This document shows positions 44,385 through 53,742 of a stretch of 64,000 nt of DNA, piece after piece. Below the pieces are notes generated by a model that was given only the letters and a program-made list of their open reading frames with translations, searched no databases and was not told the DNA's origin. Numbering within the stretch: the stretch's first letter is position 1; every line of letters starts with the position of its first letter. Made by a program: the position numbers and the translations under genes. Origin of the DNA: Chitinophaga agrisoli (lineage in GTDB: Bacteria; Bacteroidota; Bacteroidia; Chitinophagales; Chitinophagaceae); NCBI RefSeq assembly GCF_008386695.1, contig NZ_VUOC01000004.1:534327-598326 (forward strand), in the 5' to 3' direction.

Positions 44385-44980
44385 AAACTAAGCGCTTTTT
44401 AGATCAAAAAGCAAAACTTTAACTTAAATAAAAATGCCTACTCGTTTATTAAGGTTTTCGGCTTCCCCTTTTGCTCGTAACAGCTTCAATTAGAGTCTCT
44501 CTAATCATCAACCACATAACCATCTTCGAAGTCCTGGCTTAACGGCTAACGACACTTTATTGAGTACTTCAAATACTCAGACGACTCCACATCGACAAAC
44601 TGTACATTAAATCTTGCCACCACCCCATTTTACCTCCACACTGCAAGGATAATCTCGTATGAATACTCCTTGCCGTTTGGTTAAAGTATCCGATCATTTA
44701 ATATTTTCTCCATTTAAGAACATAAAATTTAAGACAGCACACAAAGAGCATTATAACACATCAACCACAGTTGATTCTTTCTGTCCCGAAAATCTAAAAT
44801 AAACTGTATATTCACCACACCAGCAATTCGCCTCATATATGTTTTGATACTTACCATCGAACATTACAACAGGGACATCTTAACGGCTTTCGCTGATAAA
44901 ACCTAACCATGCATAAGCTATTTAACGATTTCCATATTGAACTCCATCATGCAACGTTGTTCCTCTTAATACCATAACGC
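44385..44980. other. AT-rich intergenic stretch without a gene
   Basis: No credible open frame on either strand. It separates the DUF6520-like gene from the redoxin gene, an unusually wide gap for two genes on the same strand. It may hold the promoter of the small gene. Confidence 0.4.
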
Positions 44981-45475
44981 TCACTCTTTTTCCGCAATCA
45001 CCTTTATCCTTTCAGCAAAAACACTCCCTAAAAAAGCTCCTTTTAGCTTTCTATCTGTTCCATAAATCGCCATATATGGGACACCTTTTATTTGAAAGTA
45101 TTTCGAAAAAAAATCATCAACATCCAGTCCCATTGAAACATTCGGATACTTCCCCAATTGATACTTTTCATAAAAAGACTTCATTTCAGAAAACTCATAA
45201 GATGTAAAAATTAAAAATTTTATCTCCTTTAGAAGATCCATTCTTCGGATAATTTCTTCCATTTGGGCACGACAAAACGGACAATTAGGGCTAAAACAGA
45301 ATAACACTACAGGATACCCAGTTGGGGTATCATTTACTTTTAAGTAGGTAATACTATCTTTGAGTAGTAGCCTAAATTCCGGAAGGGATGTTCCTTCTAA
45401 ACCAGTTTTTTCAAGTTCTTTTACTCTACATCCGACTATCGCAAAAACAAAAGCGATAAATATTATAGCTCTCAT
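44981..45475 (-). CDS. Redoxin/TlpA-like lipoprotein
   Basis: A 164-residue protein with a lipoprotein signal (MRAIIFIAFVFAIVGCRVKE, Cys16) and a thioredoxin-like fold. The motif VVLFCFSPNCPFCRAQMEEI has a CPFC redox pair, and GVPYMAIYGTDRK holds the cis-proline. It is predicted to be membrane-anchored facing the periplasm as a thiol-disulfide reductase. It follows the membrane glycosyltransferase-like genes on the same strand. A relation to the DUF6520-like cysteine peptide downstream is plausible but unproven. Confidence 0.8.
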   Translation of the reverse strand: MRAIIFIAFVFAIVGCRVKELEKTGLEGTSLPEFRLLLKDSITYLKVNDTPTGYPVVLFCFSPNCPFCRAQMEEIIRRMDLLKEIKFLIFTSYEFSEMKSFYEKYQLGKYPNVSMGLDVDDFFSKYFQIKGVPYMAIYGTDRKLKGAFLGSVFAERIKVIAEKE

Positions 45476-45561
45476 GCTAAATAATTATTAATAGAAAAAA
45501 AACTTTGAACCAAAAGCTCTTGAATATCCTCTACTCACACACCTTTAATTTTCATCTTAGT

Positions 45562-47058
45562 TCATTCTTCTTTTGAGACAGACAACGATATCTTAGCTAT
45601 GTATTGTATTATCAATATAACAAACACGATAGTAATTATCATTGGAAATAATTGATACCGCAATTCAATTGGAGCAGCTATTACACCAAAAAACAGATTA
45701 CTCATCCATACCACAAGAAATAACCACAGAAAACCCTTGCCCGAAAAAACACTTTTACAAAAACCAGATAAGTATATAAATGCAGCAAAACCAAGCACTA
45801 CAAAAATATTAGCCAGTGCCCAAAATATGGAACAATATTCAGTTACCAGTATTCTTTTATCCTTGTAGTATGTTGACACTTTATTACTTTTCAATTCAAA
45901 CCATCTTACTACAATTGGATCCACCGTCTCCATCCGTAGATTATAAACACTTAAAAATTTGGCTGGAGGAACATAATACTTAATCAAATTTGGCCATAGA
46001 TAATATCTCATAAAACCAAACGGATGTTTCAAAATAAGATACCAGCCATATTCTGCATACAAAGGAGCGACTTTGGCCCATCTTTCAAAGTAGGGCAAAG
46101 AACTATCAGCAGCTGTTTGGGAATGCAAATACGTTACCAAAGGCGATTGTTCGTCCCATAAATAGTAAATAGCTACCTCCCTATCTGGCCTTACAACAAG
46201 GTCACGAATAGAGTCCATATGCCGATTCACTAGCACATGAAGCGGCCGGAATTTCAAAGGTACCATCTCGGGCGCGTCAGGTATTGCATGTGCATATCCG
46301 TACAAGGCATTGGCTGCGATCTGCCAACCACCAAAGGCAGAATATTGATTAGTCCCTGTTTCCGTATAGTAATGGTATTTAGTATGCCAGATAAAGCCGC
46401 CCAGCAGTAGTACAATAAGACCTATATTAACCAATTTTCCGCGTACACACAAGGGCGCTAGTAGTATTACAGAAATGCTTATTAACGGGTAAAACAATGC
46501 ATTATATCGAACTATAAAAGCCAGAAGTAATGTCAATGAATGAAACAATAACAAACGTCTAGTGGGAAGATAAAGTATTGTTAACAATTGCGTGAACCAT
46601 ATGAGGCTCAATCCAGCAAACAAGGCATCGCTAGAAACCAAATTACTAACATGAGGCAACAATGGGTTCAACACACTGCACCCAATTATTATCCGGAAGG
46701 TCCATTTCCCTATAAAAACCAAATATTTTATAGTAAACAGAAAATAAAGCACCGCAGCTTGTAATAAAATGTATTGAAATGAAATCAATGCAAAATGAGA
46801 GCTAGTAAAGCTACTGACTAAACGCAAGAACTTTGAATACCCTATAGCCCACATATTGATACTTTGGTTATCTAATGCGGCGACAATATAGGAAATGGAA
46901 TCCGGTGGCATAAAATTGGGATATGGATACAAAGTCTTAAACAATATAAATTGCGCTATCACAAGCAGCATGGAAAATTTAACAAGCATCCTATTCTCCA
47001 TATCCTGCCTTAGCCATATTAGAAATGATTTATGCGCTATATTTCTTTCCGTTAACAT
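45562..47058 (-). CDS. Polytopic membrane protein, GT-C glycosyltransferase-like
   Basis: A 498-residue protein with about ten hydrophobic helices (FSMLLVIAQFILFKTLYPY, FQYILLQAAVLYFLFTIKYL, LVNIGLIVLLLGGFIWH, WLFLVVWMSNLFFGVIAAPI). A loop after the first helix has PPDSISYIVAAL, which is where GT-C enzymes such as the PMT/GT39 group keep acidic catalytic residues. A long soluble segment (240-380) precedes the last helices. It is a close paralogue in organisation of the upstream gene (same FQY, LVSSDALFAGLSLIW and FGGWQIAANALYGYA blocks). Transfer of a lipid-linked sugar is inferred. Confidence 0.7.
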   Translation of the reverse strand: MLTERNIAHKSFLIWLRQDMENRMLVKFSMLLVIAQFILFKTLYPYPNFMPPDSISYIVAALDNQSINMWAIGYSKFLRLVSSFTSSHFALISFQYILLQAAVLYFLFTIKYLVFIGKWTFRIIIGCSVLNPLLPHVSNLVSSDALFAGLSLIWFTQLLTILYLPTRRLLLFHSLTLLLAFIVRYNALFYPLISISVILLAPLCVRGKLVNIGLIVLLLGGFIWHTKYHYYTETGTNQYSAFGGWQIAANALYGYAHAIPDAPEMVPLKFRPLHVLVNRHMDSIRDLVVRPDREVAIYYLWDEQSPLVTYLHSQTAADSSLPYFERWAKVAPLYAEYGWYLILKHPFGFMRYYLWPNLIKYYVPPAKFLSVYNLRMETVDPIVVRWFELKSNKVSTYYKDKRILVTEYCSIFWALANIFVVLGFAAFIYLSGFCKSVFSGKGFLWLFLVVWMSNLFFGVIAAPIELRYQLFPMIITIVFVILIIQYIAKISLSVSKEE

Positions 47059-47118
47059 AATATAAACTACGTTTATTTTACATCTAGACAGCCTGCGAAT
47101 ATCTTCTTAAATCTGAAA

Positions 47119-48651
47119 TTATGTCCCCATTTTGTACGGAAAACTTTGTTTCGCTTCTATTTTCCCCACCGCCCACAAGTAGTCTATCAATAAAAAAGTG
47201 AAGACAACGGTAACCACTATAAAAAATGACTGAAACCGCAAAGCAGCTGAGGAGGATGAAATTGTAAATACAGCATTTAAAGACCATATTATTGTTCCCA
47301 ACAACAGTCCCTTATTAAACAGAATGCTTCTCTTAAATCCTTTAAGTAACGTAAAACATACTATACCGACTATTAGCACCGTGTTGGTCAAACCAAATAA
47401 AATGGGGTAAAAATACAATACTTCTACGTTCGGGCTCCGCAATCTTGTATAGACATTATTGGTTTTGTAATTAAACCATCGCTGAGCAATGGAGTCTACA
47501 TGGCTATATCCAGAGTTATAGCTATTTAAGTACTCCAACGGTGGCGCATAGTACCTAATTGCATTTGGCAGAAGAAAGTACTTACAGTACTCCCAAGGGT
47601 ACTGTTTTATAATGCATATACCATAATCTGCATAAATCGGTGCCACAGTTGCCCATTTCTTAAGCCTACTGGCAACTGTATCGTCTTTGAATCTTATGTC
47701 CTTATATTTAGATAACGGTAAACTTGCGGACCACATATAAAAGGTACCAGCCTTAATAGCCTCATTCGGGTATCGCGTAAAATCGCGTGTGCTATCAAAA
47801 TGCGTACGAACCATATTGTCTAAATCCCTAAATCTAGCAGGCACCGGCTTACGATTGGTGTTGTCGACATACCTATAAGCATACATAGCGTTATTTGCTA
47901 CTTGCCAGCCGCCAAAAGGCGAGTATTGCCAGACTCCCGTTAATTCTTTATACCTATTACCTGTATAGAAAACAAAAATTGAACACACTAATACGCTAGC
48001 GACAATCCCTACAATTTTCCTTTCAGTCACCTGATTGGACAATAAGAAAGCAAGCGCAGATATCGCAGGATAAATTAAGGCATTGTAGCGAACCGAAAAA
48101 GCAATAAACAGTACTAGAGTATGCCAAATAAGTATTTGCGTATTAGGACGATGAATAATCCATATTAGCAGCCCCAGCCAAATAAAACTGACTGCTGCAA
48201 AAAAAGCGTCACTAGATATCAAATTGGCCAAATATAGAAAAAGCGGATTGATTATAATAAAGCCTATTAATACTATCCGTACTAGTCTTCCTGGCTTATA
48301 AAAATAAAACAGAGTGAACAAAAAGAATAAACAGCTACACTGTATAAATAAATATTGAAATGCTACAAGCCCAGTGTCTGAACCACAGAACACACTAAAT
48401 AACCTCAGAAACCGAGAATAACCAACCATATAAAAATTAATATCCAAATTATCGTATGCCGTTTCCAGATAGGCGAAAGAATCTCCGTGAATATAGCTTG
48501 CGTATGGATAGAAATACTTGAATACAATGAACTGAGTGAGAACCGTCATTGCTAGTAAGCAAAGAGCCAATCTTTTTCGCCGGGCTCCAAATAAATATCG
48601 CTCAAATGACTCTTCAGGAATTATATATGGCATTACACGCACTTTGTCCAT
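47119..48651 (-). CDS. Polytopic membrane protein, GT-C glycosyltransferase-like, paralogue of the next gene
   Basis: A 510-residue protein from ATG 48651 (a TTG three codons earlier is possible). Hydrophobic helices alternate with short loops. It shares with its neighbour the conserved early HGDSFAYLETAYDN loop, FQYLFIQCSCLFFLF, LISSDAFFAAVSFIWLG, SPFGGWQVANNAMYAYRYV and RYYAPP segments. The acidic first loop fits a GT-C catalytic aspartate. It lies 84 bases downstream of the GT2 glycosyltransferase gene. A GT2 enzyme charging a lipid carrier and GT-C enzymes using the charged lipid is a common pathway logic; applied here it is inference. Confidence 0.7.
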   Translation of the reverse strand: MDKVRVMPYIIPEESFERYLFGARRKRLALCLLAMTVLTQFIVFKYFYPYASYIHGDSFAYLETAYDNLDINFYMVGYSRFLRLFSVFCGSDTGLVAFQYLFIQCSCLFFLFTLFYFYKPGRLVRIVLIGFIIINPLFLYLANLISSDAFFAAVSFIWLGLLIWIIHRPNTQILIWHTLVLFIAFSVRYNALIYPAISALAFLLSNQVTERKIVGIVASVLVCSIFVFYTGNRYKELTGVWQYSPFGGWQVANNAMYAYRYVDNTNRKPVPARFRDLDNMVRTHFDSTRDFTRYPNEAIKAGTFYMWSASLPLSKYKDIRFKDDTVASRLKKWATVAPIYADYGICIIKQYPWEYCKYFLLPNAIRYYAPPLEYLNSYNSGYSHVDSIAQRWFNYKTNNVYTRLRSPNVEVLYFYPILFGLTNTVLIVGIVCFTLLKGFKRSILFNKGLLLGTIIWSLNAVFTISSSSAALRFQSFFIVVTVVFTFLLIDYLWAVGKIEAKQSFPYKMGT

Positions 48652-48735
48652 AACTAACAAATTGATATAAAACTGGTATTTAGCTTAAACACTTCTAAAC
48701 TGTCCATCGCCTATCATGATTTCTCGATTATTGCC

Positions 48736-49581
48736 CTAAAGTCTCCATCCGTACTTAATAATACACCACACAGTCCTCACGCCATCCTTCCACCCAATCT
48801 TCTTTCCTTCCTGATACGTCCTCCCATAATAAGATATACCCACCTCATAAATCCTTACCCTCGGTACCTTCGCTACCTTCATCGTAACCTCCGGCTCAAA
48901 TCCAAATCGCCTCTCTTGCAGCACTATCCCCTGAATAATATCCGTCCGGAAAACCTTATAGCCCGTCTCCATATCCGTCAAATTCAAATTCGAAAACATA
49001 TTGCATAAGAACGTCAATATCGCGTTTCCTATAGAATGCCAAAAGAAAAGTATTCGATGCGCACTTCCGCCCATAAACCTTGATCCGTACACCACATCTG
49101 CAAACCCGTTCACAATCGGCTTAAGCAATGTATTATACTCCTCAGGATCATACTCCTGATCTGCATCCTGTATCAGCAAATATTCCCCCGTAGCATGTAA
49201 AATCCCTGTATGTATCGCCGCGCCTTTTCCCATATTCACCTCATGAGCCAAATACTTCAACGGCAGTTCTGGGCTCGTTAAACTATATAACTTTACCGCC
49301 TGTTCTGTCCCATCCTTAGAACAGTCATTTACGATAATTACTTCCTTCTCGATATTTCGTATTAACTCCACCTGCCGAATCTTATCCAAGATCAGCCCGA
49401 TAGACTTCTCCTCATTATAAGCCGGAATAATAATCGACAACTTACGAATGCCTATCTTAGCCGCTGATCGTCCATTGGAAGAACTATAATCCGCCTGCTG
49501 CCCGTTCGTAGGCGCAGTTGTAGCTGCGGGAGCTTCTGGCATCGGCGCCGGCGGATCTATTTGACTCAAAATTGTCTCCAT
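48736..49581 (-). CDS. GT2 family glycosyltransferase (dolichyl-phosphate-mannose synthase-like) with unusual N-terminal leader
   Basis: A 281-residue enzyme. The GT-A core has IIIPAYNEEKSIGLIL, VIIVNDCSKDGTEQAV, GKGAAIHTGILHATGEYLLI and QDADQEYDP (DxD-type metal site), then YGSRFMGG. There is no C-terminal membrane domain, so it resembles soluble polyprenyl-phosphate glycosyltransferases. Residues 1-15 (METILSQIDPPAPMP) are shared with a separate 58-residue ORF at 53816-53992, followed here by a Pro/Ala/Thr linker. The conservation of this start between the two copies supports ATG 49581 over the ATG at 49614. Its upstream region is duplicated at 54.0-54.26 kb. Confidence 0.88.
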   Translation of the reverse strand: METILSQIDPPAPMPEAPAATTAPTNGQQADYSSSNGRSAAKIGIRKLSIIIPAYNEEKSIGLILDKIRQVELIRNIEKEVIIVNDCSKDGTEQAVKLYSLTSPELPLKYLAHEVNMGKGAAIHTGILHATGEYLLIQDADQEYDPEEYNTLLKPIVNGFADVVYGSRFMGGSAHRILFFWHSIGNAILTFLCNMFSNLNLTDMETGYKVFRTDIIQGIVLQERRFGFEPEVTMKVAKVPRVRIYEVGISYYGRTYQEGKKIGWKDGVRTVWCIIKYGWRL

Positions 49582-49940
49582 ACAATAAATTAATAAGCTG
49601 AACACCGCACTCATCTCCCTCCTTCCCTTCTGAATTGGCCGAAGGGAGGCAGTACGATAATAAAAATGAAAAAAGCAACATGTAAATTCAGTGCAGCAAA
49701 GTCTACAAGCTGAGCCTACCGGTAAAGCGGTAGTATATGGGAGTATTCTCCTTTAGTCGTAAATATGTGATGGTAAATAACAAACCATTACCAGGATTTT
49801 TATGTGGAATGAGGTATAACATAGTAATAGTCTAGATTAAGTCAATCGGTCATTAATGATTATGATGTAAAGATGCACCTAATATTTTGATCCGGAGGTA
49901 GACTATCAGTTCAATTGAGGTGGAAAATCAGGTCAATTTT
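49537..49940 (-). repeat. Leader/upstream region copy A (GT2 gene)
   Basis: On the minus strand this segment carries tandem 22-bp repeats, a conserved stretch (TTTACATCATAATCATTAAT), a purine-rich tract and the METxLSQIDPPAPMP coding start. It is alignable with 53948-54264, with some insertion in this copy. Confidence 0.75.
49897..49939 (-). promoter_or_regulatory. Tandem 22-bp direct repeats, copy A
   Basis: Two units on the plus strand, GGTAGACTATCAGTTCAATTG (49897) and GGTGGAAAATCAGGTCAATTT (49919), are spaced by exactly 22 bases, two helical turns. The arrangement recurs at 54221-54263. An operator for a dimeric regulator is a reasonable guess. Confidence 0.5.
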
Positions 49941-50246
49941 TTTTAGTCCACTTCTCATTCCATACAAAGGATTTGAACACGAAAAAGTTGTCATATGCCA
50001 AATTTTAGATACCAAACTATCCTTTAAACCCTACAGCTCTATAATTTCTTGACATTTGACAAGTTTTTGAATTAATTCATTTCCTATATTCGCGCTGCTG
50101 CGTTCTCACTCATTTTGGCATCCCCTATCACGACTAATATGACAACTGGTGTATACCAGGCAATAGAAGGATTAACTACCCTAATCCTCTCTTAATGCCT
50201 TGCTGCGCCTTATTGGATAGCTATTTATTAACTAAAACGATCAATT

Positions 50247-50508
50247 ATGAAAATCCACCGCTCTCCTCTCAGGAGGAAACTATCAAGGATGCGGCATTTA
50301 CCGACACTCTTTCCGCCCAGCTTCAGCAGAATACCCAATGCCTCTGCTGCTAAGGAGTAAACAGATCGTAAAGATCTTCTACGCATCGCCACATGAGTTG
50401 CGCCTCATGCGCAAATACGGTATCATTTCCGCCGTAAAAAGGAAAAGCTGTCATCATTACAATCCAAATGACGTATTGGATTTATTACTAACACAAAATT
50501 TGAATTAA
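50247..50508 (+). pseudogene. Frameshifted HTH protein, decayed paralogue of the 55576 gene
   Basis: Bases 50270-50337 read in one frame give QEETIKDAAFTDTLSAQLQQ, matching QQMIKDAVLNTVLAILAGKG of the intact gene at 55576. From ATG 50338 a different frame gives LLLRSKQIVKIFYASPHEL ... NPNDVLDLLLTQNLN, matching LLSSREIIRIFRLSARELCM ... NPADVLELLLHQDLN. A one-base indel near 50337 therefore splits the gene. The remaining 56-codon C-terminal ORF still holds the HTH and its stop overlaps the next ATG (TAATG). It may still be expressed as a short HTH protein. Confidence 0.65.
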
Positions 50509-51354
50509 TGAATTACATCTCCCACTTAAATGCCTTCTTCCAGCTGCAGCGTAACGGATCCAATCTTGCGGCGCCGGAATTCTGTTTGTATATGGCGCTA
50601 TTCGATCAATGGAATACCAGGCGGTTCGAAAATCCCTTCATACTGGATAGCAACCGCCTGATGACCGCAAGCGGCATTCAATCAGATAATACCTACCGCA
50701 AGTATCTCAAAGCATTGCAGGAAAAGGGATATATCACGTATACGCCCGGTCCAAACTTTGCCTGGGTCACGATGCGGCCACTAATGCCTGCCGCACCAGA
50801 TGCGGGCACCCCTCAGCTGATGGGGAGGCAAACCAACCATCTCCCGATGATGCAGAGGGCAATTCGTGCGCTGATACCCAGCAGGACATGAGGGGTAACC
50901 CGGATACAACTCAATCTGCTCCCCCAACAGATGCGCCTAATAGTAAACAATCTTTAAATCGGGTAGATGGGGAGAGACGGGGGCACACTCCAAAATCACA
51001 TTTTAAAAATTCAGGCCAAAGAAATCCCGAAACTTCCGCCGCGGCCTCCTCATCCCGTGCGCCAAACTCCAGCGAGGCATCTGGCTTCAATAATTTCGCT
51101 ACAGTGCCATCGCCACCTACCCTCGAGGAGTTAAAGCCTATTTCGCCGCTAACTGCTACCCTCCCAACGAGGCGGCCTGCTTTTTCTACCATTACGAGAA
51201 CACTGATTGGCATACCAGGGACAATAAACCCGTCAGAAAATGGCGCGCCGTAGCAGAAAAGTGGGTATCAAATAATATCAGCGAGCAAAGATCTAATAAC
51301 AAAAAAAATAATAATTCATCTTACAATGCAAACAAAGACTATGGAGCCTTTTAA
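50508..51354 (+). pseudogene. Replication-initiator/DnaD-like protein gene with frameshifts
   Basis: Bases 50508-50800 encode an intact N-terminal winged-helix-like domain (LNAFFQLQRNGSNLAAPEF, MTASGIQSDNTYRKYLKAL, EKGYITYTPG). Then the frame appears to shift near 50800 into a Pro/Asp/Ser-rich linker frame that stays open to 51253. A second shift near 51132 is clear. One frame reads PPTLEEL, and the other continues KAYFAANCYPPNEAACFFYH and KPVRKWRAVAEKWVSN to TAA 51352-51354. One extra G restores LEEVKAYFAANCYPPNEA, a C-terminal motif known from small Bacteroidota replication/primosome-like proteins. The gene is therefore most likely inactivated. The downstream ATPase gene begins inside its end. 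Confidence 0.65.
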
Positions 51355-51780
51355 CTACGAGCAAGCTCTCCGGGTGATTATAAAACGGGGTAAAGCCCTT
51401 TGTGGTCCCGATTATGATATATCTGAGGAACAGGAGCCCATTGTGCGTAAATTGCTCACCTGGTTTTTGCACGATGAGGCCCAGGCGGCCGTGGAAGGTA
51501 TCTCATTAGAGAAAGGAATTTTACTCAGCCGGCCTGTTGGTTGTGGCAAAACAACTATCATGACCATCCTTCAGAGCCTGAGCAGAAAAAAGCGTCCTTT
51601 TATGATAGTAGCCTGTTATGATGTAGCAATCGACTACGCGGATATGGGATCCCGGCTATCAAACCGCATACTCGTAACTCGTTTGCGGATGCCAGAACGC
51701 CATTAACCATATGCTTCGATGACCTTGGAGCGGAGGAGGAGTTATCACATTTCGGCACCAAACCAACTATATTTCTATAG
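51326..51780 (+). pseudogene. Truncated, frameshifted DnaC-like ATPase
   Basis: The 126-codon frame from ATG 51326 has EEQEPIVRKLLTWF, then Walker A LSRPVGCGKTTIMTIL and PFMIVACYDVAIDYADMGS. The ORF ends at 51706, but in the adjacent frame the sequence continues TRNSFADARTPLTICFDDLG with Walker B (CFDDLGAEEE, then HFGT) to TAG 51778-51780. A single missing base near 51668 explains this. The usual ~100 C-terminal residues are absent. The protein would have been a helicase-loader-type AAA ATPase acting with the preceding initiator-like protein. Confidence 0.75.
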
Positions 51781-51906
51781 CTCATTTGCCGTTATTTTTT
51801 CATGAAACCGCCTACAGACATCCACCACTCTCGACTGTAGGGAAATAACCCGTGAAAATCAAATCACTGCAACACTCTAGCACCAGTTTCCTGTAACTTA
51901 GCTAAA

Positions 51907-52058
51907 AGCCCCGAGGATAACGATAAGACGACCGTTAATCCGTCAGGGGCTCATTAACCCGGTTCCGGGCTAATGTTAATAACCAATATCTCCTGGCTCG
52001 GTTGTATTAACCTTCCGATTTTTGTCGGCGCCCTCTGCTGGCTAGCAGGGGGCTTTTT
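51907..52058 (+). ncRNA. Cluster of five tandem stem-loops ending in a terminator
   Basis: Five adjacent hairpins can be drawn. H1: AGCCCC+GGATAACG (51907-51922) with CGTTAATCC+GGGGCT (51933-51951). H2: near-palindrome CATTAACCCGGTTCCGGGC, then TAATG (51952-51975). H3: GTTAATAACC (51975-51984) with GGTTGTATTAAC (52000-52011). H4: CCGA/TCGG (52015-52028). H5: GCCCTCTGCT/AGCAGGGGGC (52030-52053) followed by TTTTT, a clear terminator. It lies in a non-coding stretch after the decayed ATPase gene. A structured small RNA or structured 3' leader is proposed; no known family is recognised. Confidence 0.5.
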
Positions 52059-52133
52059 GATTATTTAAAAGCCCTGCTACCGCCCCGGCCATCTAACCAC
52101 GAAACCTACTACTCCCAAGCAGCCTACCGTCCA

Positions 52134-52173
52134 CAAAAAGGAGAGGGCCACATCAAATGATGCAGCCCTCTTG
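52134..52173 (-). terminator. Rho-independent terminator of the small membrane protein gene
   Basis: On the minus strand AGAGGGC ... GCCCTCT (52142-52148, 52165-52171) with an inner CATCAAATGATG stem is followed by CCTTTTTG. It lies 45 bases beyond the stop at 52216. Confidence 0.8.
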
Positions 52174-52215
52174 CCATCAATCATTACCTCACATTAAACC
52201 CAGCAACACAAACCA

Positions 52216-52521
52216 TCAATAAGTAGCGCTTCCGGACTTCTTCCTACCTCCCTTCTTCACCGTCAATGCCGGCGGAGCCACCTCTGGTCCAGGATCAGGA
52301 GCAGCAGGCGTAACTACGCTGTTCTCCACGGTTAACTGGCTCACTGCGCTTAACACACCGCCGCCAACCACCAGATACGCAGCCACTGACACTACTACCT
52401 GGGGCAAATTAGCGGCTACGCCTAATACTGAGACGCCGGCCGCTGTTAATACCAGCCCCGCAGCCCGGAGCTTTTTAAACAGCCGGGGCGTGGGCGCTGC
52501 CAGCCTTTGTAAAATGTTCAT
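52216..52521 (-). CDS. Small membrane protein, holin-like in appearance
   Basis: A 101-residue protein from ATG 52521 (MNILQRLAAPTPRLFKKLRA). It has two predicted transmembrane helices (AGLVLTAAGVSVLGVAANLP and VVVSVAAYLVVGGGVLSAVS) and a Pro/Lys-rich tail (VKKGGRKKSGS). Two helices with a basic C-terminus resemble holins and small phage-like membrane proteins, but the context does not prove it. It lies 52 bases downstream of the first of two paralogous genes of unknown function and is probably cotranscribed with it. Confidence 0.65.
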   Translation of the reverse strand: MNILQRLAAPTPRLFKKLRAAGLVLTAAGVSVLGVAANLPQVVVSVAAYLVVGGGVLSAVSQLTVENSVVTPAAPDPGPEVAPPALTVKKGGRKKSGSATY

Positions 52522-52573
52522 GTGATTGAATTTTAATTGTGAAACCATACATCTGAAAACCTTGCAAAGGCGT

Positions 52574-53242
52574 CTATGCCGCGGTGCTTATCTCCACAAT
52601 AGACAGCGCGTTGAAGGACTGCGTTTTCAATTCGTAGTCCTTGTCATTGGTGTCTATGGAGAAGCGCAGACCAAGGAACAGGAACACCGGCCTGGTAGTA
52701 CCTGCAGCAAAGGCATTGCTCAGGGTAATAGCGGGCACCGTTGCCATACCCAACGCCAGCTCCTGGGATTCCAAGGTATTGACGGTCTTGGCCCCGGTCA
52801 CAAAATCGATCTCGGCTACGCCGGATAAAATCGTGACATGGGTGGCGCCGAGTGGCCGTTTCATCATCCTTTCCGGAATAAAATCCGGGATATTGATGGT
52901 AGCCGTGCCGGCAGCCCGGTCTATCACCGCGGAAAAAGGAGCAAAGAGGATAGAGCTCAGCTTTGCCCCTTTGTTGAAATTAAAACCTCTCAGCAGCGGG
53001 ATGCCGCCGGATGTGATAGTTCTCATGCCACGGTCACTCAGGCGATCCGCGTTAATCACCTTCTTCATTACTTCCACCACACGCGAGAAGGTTTCCTTGT
53101 CATTGGCAATATGCGACATTGCCCTTGCTGAATCGAACAGCATTTTCCCAGTTTCTCCACTGTGGCCAAACTCGGCTGCATTTTCGCGGACGCGCACATA
53201 CTTGGGATTGTTTTTGAAGCGCTTTTTTTGTTTACTTGCCAT
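52574..53242 (-). CDS. Conserved protein of unknown function, paralogue of the 54407 gene
   Basis: A 222-residue soluble protein from ATG 53242 (MASKQKKRFKNNPKYVRVRE). An in-frame GTG at 53290 is also possible. It starts basic and helical (RENAAEFGHSGETGKMLFDS), then becomes beta-rich, with MRTITSGGIPLLRGFNFNKG, SILFAPFSAVIDRAAGTATI, IPDFIPERMMKRPLGATHV, and a conserved end LSIVEIS. The aligned paralogue shares all these blocks. I recall the blocks as typical of an abundant, uncharacterised Bacteroidota family. The usual longer basic N-terminus is missing here. No catalytic motif is evident. Confidence 0.75.
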   Translation of the reverse strand: MASKQKKRFKNNPKYVRVRENAAEFGHSGETGKMLFDSARAMSHIANDKETFSRVVEVMKKVINADRLSDRGMRTITSGGIPLLRGFNFNKGAKLSSILFAPFSAVIDRAAGTATINIPDFIPERMMKRPLGATHVTILSGVAEIDFVTGAKTVNTLESQELALGMATVPAITLSNAFAAGTTRPVFLFLGLRFSIDTNDKDYELKTQSFNALSIVEISTAA

Positions 53243-53384
53243 AAAATTTTTTTTTAAACTATTAATAATCTGCAGCATGTTCCGGGGCACATGCTACTTA
53301 AGCCCTCATCATGATGAAACTCTTTACTGAAATGAATTTCAGGTCATCTTATACGGTGATATTTTTTCGCTTTATTTTGATAAT

Positions 53385-53444
53385 GCAATAGTAAACCGCA
53401 TCGCAGGCTGAAAAAAATTCACCTAACGTTTCTGGCGTTTTTAT
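53385..53444 (-). promoter_or_regulatory. Conserved 60-bp upstream element, copy A
   Basis: This block is 60 bases long in both copies (the other is 55217-55276) and lies 143 bases upstream of ATG 53242. Shared parts on the plus strand are GCAATAGTAAAC, TGAAAAAAATTCACCT and TTTCTGGCGTTTTTAT; the middle varies. Conserved spacing suggests promoter/operator function. Confidence 0.5.
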
Positions 53445-53742
53445 CATATTTTGGTCAAAGTGGGCATTATTGATGCGAAGGATCTATAGATTATACAGAC
53501 CAACCATTCGATGGGGAAAAACGGCCGTCTTAATGCCGGCCTTTCTAAGCAAAGAGGCATACAACGCCCAGGTGGTGACAGCCGGACATACGCAGCGAAA
53601 CGACATTTTGTTATGCGGAAAATTCAGTAAAGAGTAATCAGTGATGGGGCAACAATGGAGCTCGGTTGTGTTATTGGGGTTTTAGAGGGAAACGTAGAAA
53701 AATTACGGAGAAATTAATAGGATCTACTATTCGTATTAAATG

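Noticed and set aside
52216-52521. Definite phage holin
   Set aside because: Two helices and a basic tail are suggestive, but there is no endolysin or phage structural gene nearby.
52641-53330. Plus-strand frame opposite the 52574 gene (and the equivalent at 54483-55151)
   Set aside because: The similarity between these two frames only mirrors the similarity of the paralogous genes on the minus strand.
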